DNA of 64,000 nucleotides from contig VWPU01004420.1 in the NCBI GenBank assembly GCA_013398955.1, positions 1 through 64,000 of the forward strand. The letters are read 5' to 3'. Of this stretch, positions 61,717 through 64,000 are shown one piece after another. The notes under the pieces are model-generated. The model searched no databases. It was not told the origin of the DNA and saw only the letters and a list, made by a program, of their open reading frames with translations. A program made the translations under genes and the position numbers. The DNA comes from Callaeas wilsoni (Eukaryota > Chordata > Aves > Passeriformes > Callaeidae). Each line of letters begins with the position of its first letter. The first letter of the stretch is position 1.

Positions 61717-63156
61717 GTAACATAAAATTTCTCACTGCAAAGTGTGACTGTACACGGCTCTGTTGCTGTGTTCACTTTGCAGTGCCTCAGTTGCACAGAG
61801 TTCCTGACAGAGGAAGAACGTTCCTATAGAAAGTACTAGGACAGTCTTGCATAAAAATATAAGCGCAAAATAATACAAGTAGTAGCAGGAGTCAGAATAA
61901 AGGTGTACAATTCTAGTATCTAATTAAACATCCAAGGGATGAGAAGGAGGGGGGAGAAGTGTTCTTGATTGTAAAAACAGTTAGCATGTCTTTGTTAAAT
62001 TTTTTTTCTGTACTGTCTATATTTCTATAACGTTTTATATACTGGAAAATACTTGAGGGAAAATATATTGAGCATGGGCTGTGCCAAAAAACCCCAAACC
62101 AAAGCAAAACCAAAAAACCCATACATGGAAAAATGAGAAATTTTAGAGAATGTGAATGTCATATTGTATGTTTGTTAGCTGCTGACTGTCAGTGTGAGTA
62201 GTGTTTTGCTCTAAGGAAAAAAATGTGGTTACTCCATATGGATTGGCCCATATATGCTTAAAGCCTTTCTATAAATATTTGATATAAAGGACACCAGATG
62301 TTGCACAGAAGCTGCTGCTGCTGCTTTCTGAGCTTCATGGTATATTCTTTCAAAACCCACAGGAAGTAGCTGAGGGAAAAAGTGTATTAATTAAGTTCAG
62401 AAATAGATTTTCCAGCTATAGGAAAATCTCCAAAGAAAATAGCATATGATCTTCAGAAATGTGAGCTTTCTGTCCCAGGAATCTGGTGGCAGCATGCAGC
62501 ACTGTCACATGGGGATCAAAATTCAGATTTCAAGTTCTCAGAGTTAAGTTAGCCTAGAAATAAGCCAGTCTCTGGTCCTTGGAAACGGACCCATCGTTTG
62601 ACCTGTCGCCTCTGGCCAGTGTTCATAGTTCTATAGACAGTCTTCAGAGAAAACATTTTTCCAGTTTTTCTTGACTTGAAGAAATAATGTTATAGTAGCA
62701 GAGACTTGAGGGGAAAGGGAAGTACTAGAATTCCCAGATGCTCTACACTTCAAACATGAAATATAGCTGACCATAGAGTATATTTTATAAGCTCTAAAAC
62801 TGTGGCAGAAGAATTACAAAATGGGATTTACTTTGCACTGGTTAAGGAAGAAGATTTATGGTTGGCAGACAAATTAAATATTTCTGCATTTAGAAGTACT
62901 GACTCTGGTGTATTTGTAGTGCCTTCTTTTGCTCTGTTTCCTTTGGACCAAAGTGCTGAGGGTGACTGTCCTGCACTAGCAGTTGGTGGGAAGTGTCCCA
63001 TCTGTCTTTATGCAGTGAATATATAACTGTTTATAGTCGCATTGTTCTGCTGGAAGAAAATGGACATGCGCAGAAGTAACACTCACCACTGAGCGGTCTT
63101 ACGTGGATCACGTCAGCAACTCTAAATGTGAATTGCTGATGTATTGGGTAGCACGT
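61717..63156. other. Spacer between two same-orientation LTR copies
   Basis: 1.44 kb of AT-rich sequence. I see no primer-binding site next to the copy at 63157, no polypurine tract next to the copy at 61716, and no gag or pol resemblance. A 74-codon plus-strand frame at 62802-63026 begins at GTG and has no known motif. A CTG-repeat fragment lies at about 62310-62322. Confidence 0.5.
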
Positions 63157-63721
63157 GTATCATGGTGGTTTGACCCCACCCAGCAGCTAAGCACCCAGTA
63201 GCTGCTCATTCACCCCACCCCTGCAGGATGGGGAGAGCATCCCAAGAGCAGAAGTCAGAAAAACTATCTTGAGCTAAAAGACAGTTCAAAGAGGAAATCA
63301 AAGCTGTATGTGCAAGGAAAGGAGAAGAAGGAATTTTTTCACCACTTTCCTTTGGCAGGCAGATGCTTAGCCACATCCCAGAGAGCAGAGCTTCACTTGA
63401 CATAATGGTTACTTGGGAAGATAAATGTCATAAGCACAAACATCTCCCCATACCTTTTCCTTACCTCAAGTTTTTATTGCTAAGCAAGGCTTGAGTAGGA
63501 CTTGATGTCCTTTTGGTCCATGTGGATCAGCTGTACCAGGGGTGTTCCTTGCCTGTGGTAGAAGCAGACTAAGAAACAGAGAAGGCCTTGATGCTGTGCA
63601 AACACTGCTCAGCAGTAACTAAAACATTGGTGTTTTACCAGCTCCAAAATGTTTTAGTCACAAATCCAAAACACAGCACCATCTTGTCTGCTGTGAAGCA
63701 TGTTAACTCCATTTCAGGACA
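63157..63721 (-). mobile_element. Old solo LTR copy 2 of the second avian ERV family
   Basis: Shares with 61132-61716, in order and orientation, TGGTTTGACCCCACCCAGCA, GAGAGCAGAGCTTCACTTGA-type blocks, GAAAAGGCCTTG/GAGAAGGCCTTG, CAAACACTGCTCAGCAGTAA, AACTAAAACATTGGTGTTTT and CACAAATCCAAAACACAGCA, ending TTTCAGGACA. It is more diverged from the remembered consensus than copy 1. Antisense to SRFBP1. The left boundary is approximate; the flanking pentamers GCACG and GAGCG are similar but not identical, so a target duplication is only possible. Confidence 0.7.
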
Positions 63722-64000
63722 GAGCGAGTACCACTTCTACTCCTTGTTATCTGCCAGGTAACACCTGTGGCTTGGGCTTCATCTGCTGTGGTGATCGCTT
63801 AGGGCAGTGGAGGCTGCATGCTCTGTTGAGCTGATGGCACCAAAATCAGGTCAGGCTGGGTCACAGGGCACTTGTCTGGTTCTTTATGAATATCATCATC
63901 TGTTGGTTCTGGTGGCTTCTGCTGTGATACTTCTGTAGCACAAAGCTGAAATCACAGAAACAATTTGAACACGTATCCATTGCAGTACTACTAGGAGGAA
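63722..64000. other. Intron 4 sequence to the window end
   Basis: 279 bases with no recognised feature. SRFBP1 continues beyond the window. Confidence 0.5.

Noticed and set aside
61132..63721. Intact provirus between the two LTR copies
   Set aside because: Only 1.44 kb separates them, with no primer-binding site, polypurine tract or retroviral reading frame.
1..64000. Bacterial-type operon, CRISPR array, phage or defence system
   Set aside because: Spliced vertebrate exons, CR1 and LTR elements, and AT-rich introns explain the window. There are no closely packed long reading frames or regularly spaced repeats.
45543..64000. LOX exons on the minus strand
   Set aside because: LOX is expected downstream of SRFBP1 in vertebrates, but I recognise none of its conserved catalytic-domain peptides on the minus strand. 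It probably lies beyond the window.

Overview
This is vertebrate nuclear DNA, almost certainly from a bird and probably a songbird. The basis is three CR1 LINE 3' ends of avian type, several long terminal repeats whose ends and internal signals look like avian ERV families, and a gene split into tiny exons by introns of many kilobases. I recognise no prokaryotic gene, operon, CRISPR array, tRNA or rRNA.

One protein-coding gene is supported: SRFBP1 (serum response factor binding protein 1, p49/STRAP, a BUD22-family protein), on the plus strand. Three consecutive internal coding exons are visible at 22210-22298, 23261-23333 and 45471-45542. They join in frame into 78 codons without a stop, with AG acceptors and GT donors throughout. 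The starting methionine (exon 1) lies upstream of the window; the GC-rich first ~245 bases look like the downstream edge of its promoter CpG island. Exon 5 and the rest were not found, so they lie beyond base 64000. The window is therefore more than 22 kb of intron 1, a 962-base intron 2, a 22.1-kb intron 3 and more than 18 kb of intron 4.

The introns are mostly AT-rich unique sequence carrying mobile-element debris. Intron 1 has two CR1 3' ends (1930-2250, 9532-9842) and an unexplained ~130-base segment present twice (6420-6545, 7923-8059). Intron 3 has a complete 1515-base ERVL-like solo LTR with a perfect 5-base target duplication (25850-27364), an isolated CpG-rich patch (33840-34175), a 2 x 48-base tandem repeat (37913-38008), a complete 490-base ERVK-like solo LTR with a perfect 6-base target duplication (38677-39166), and a CR1 end apparently nested in an older repeat (42445-42748 within about 41880-43275). 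Intron 4 has a shorter, opposite-strand relative of the first LTR (58421-59106), a 2 x 30-base tandem repeat (59611-59670), and two old LTR copies of another family in the same orientation (61132-61716, 63157-63721).

I see no new molecular system. The points most worth checking are the isolated CpG-rich patch in intron 3, the duplicated 130-base unit, and the LTR orientation pattern: four of five are antisense to SRFBP1, and the only sense copy has a degenerate poly(A) hexamer.
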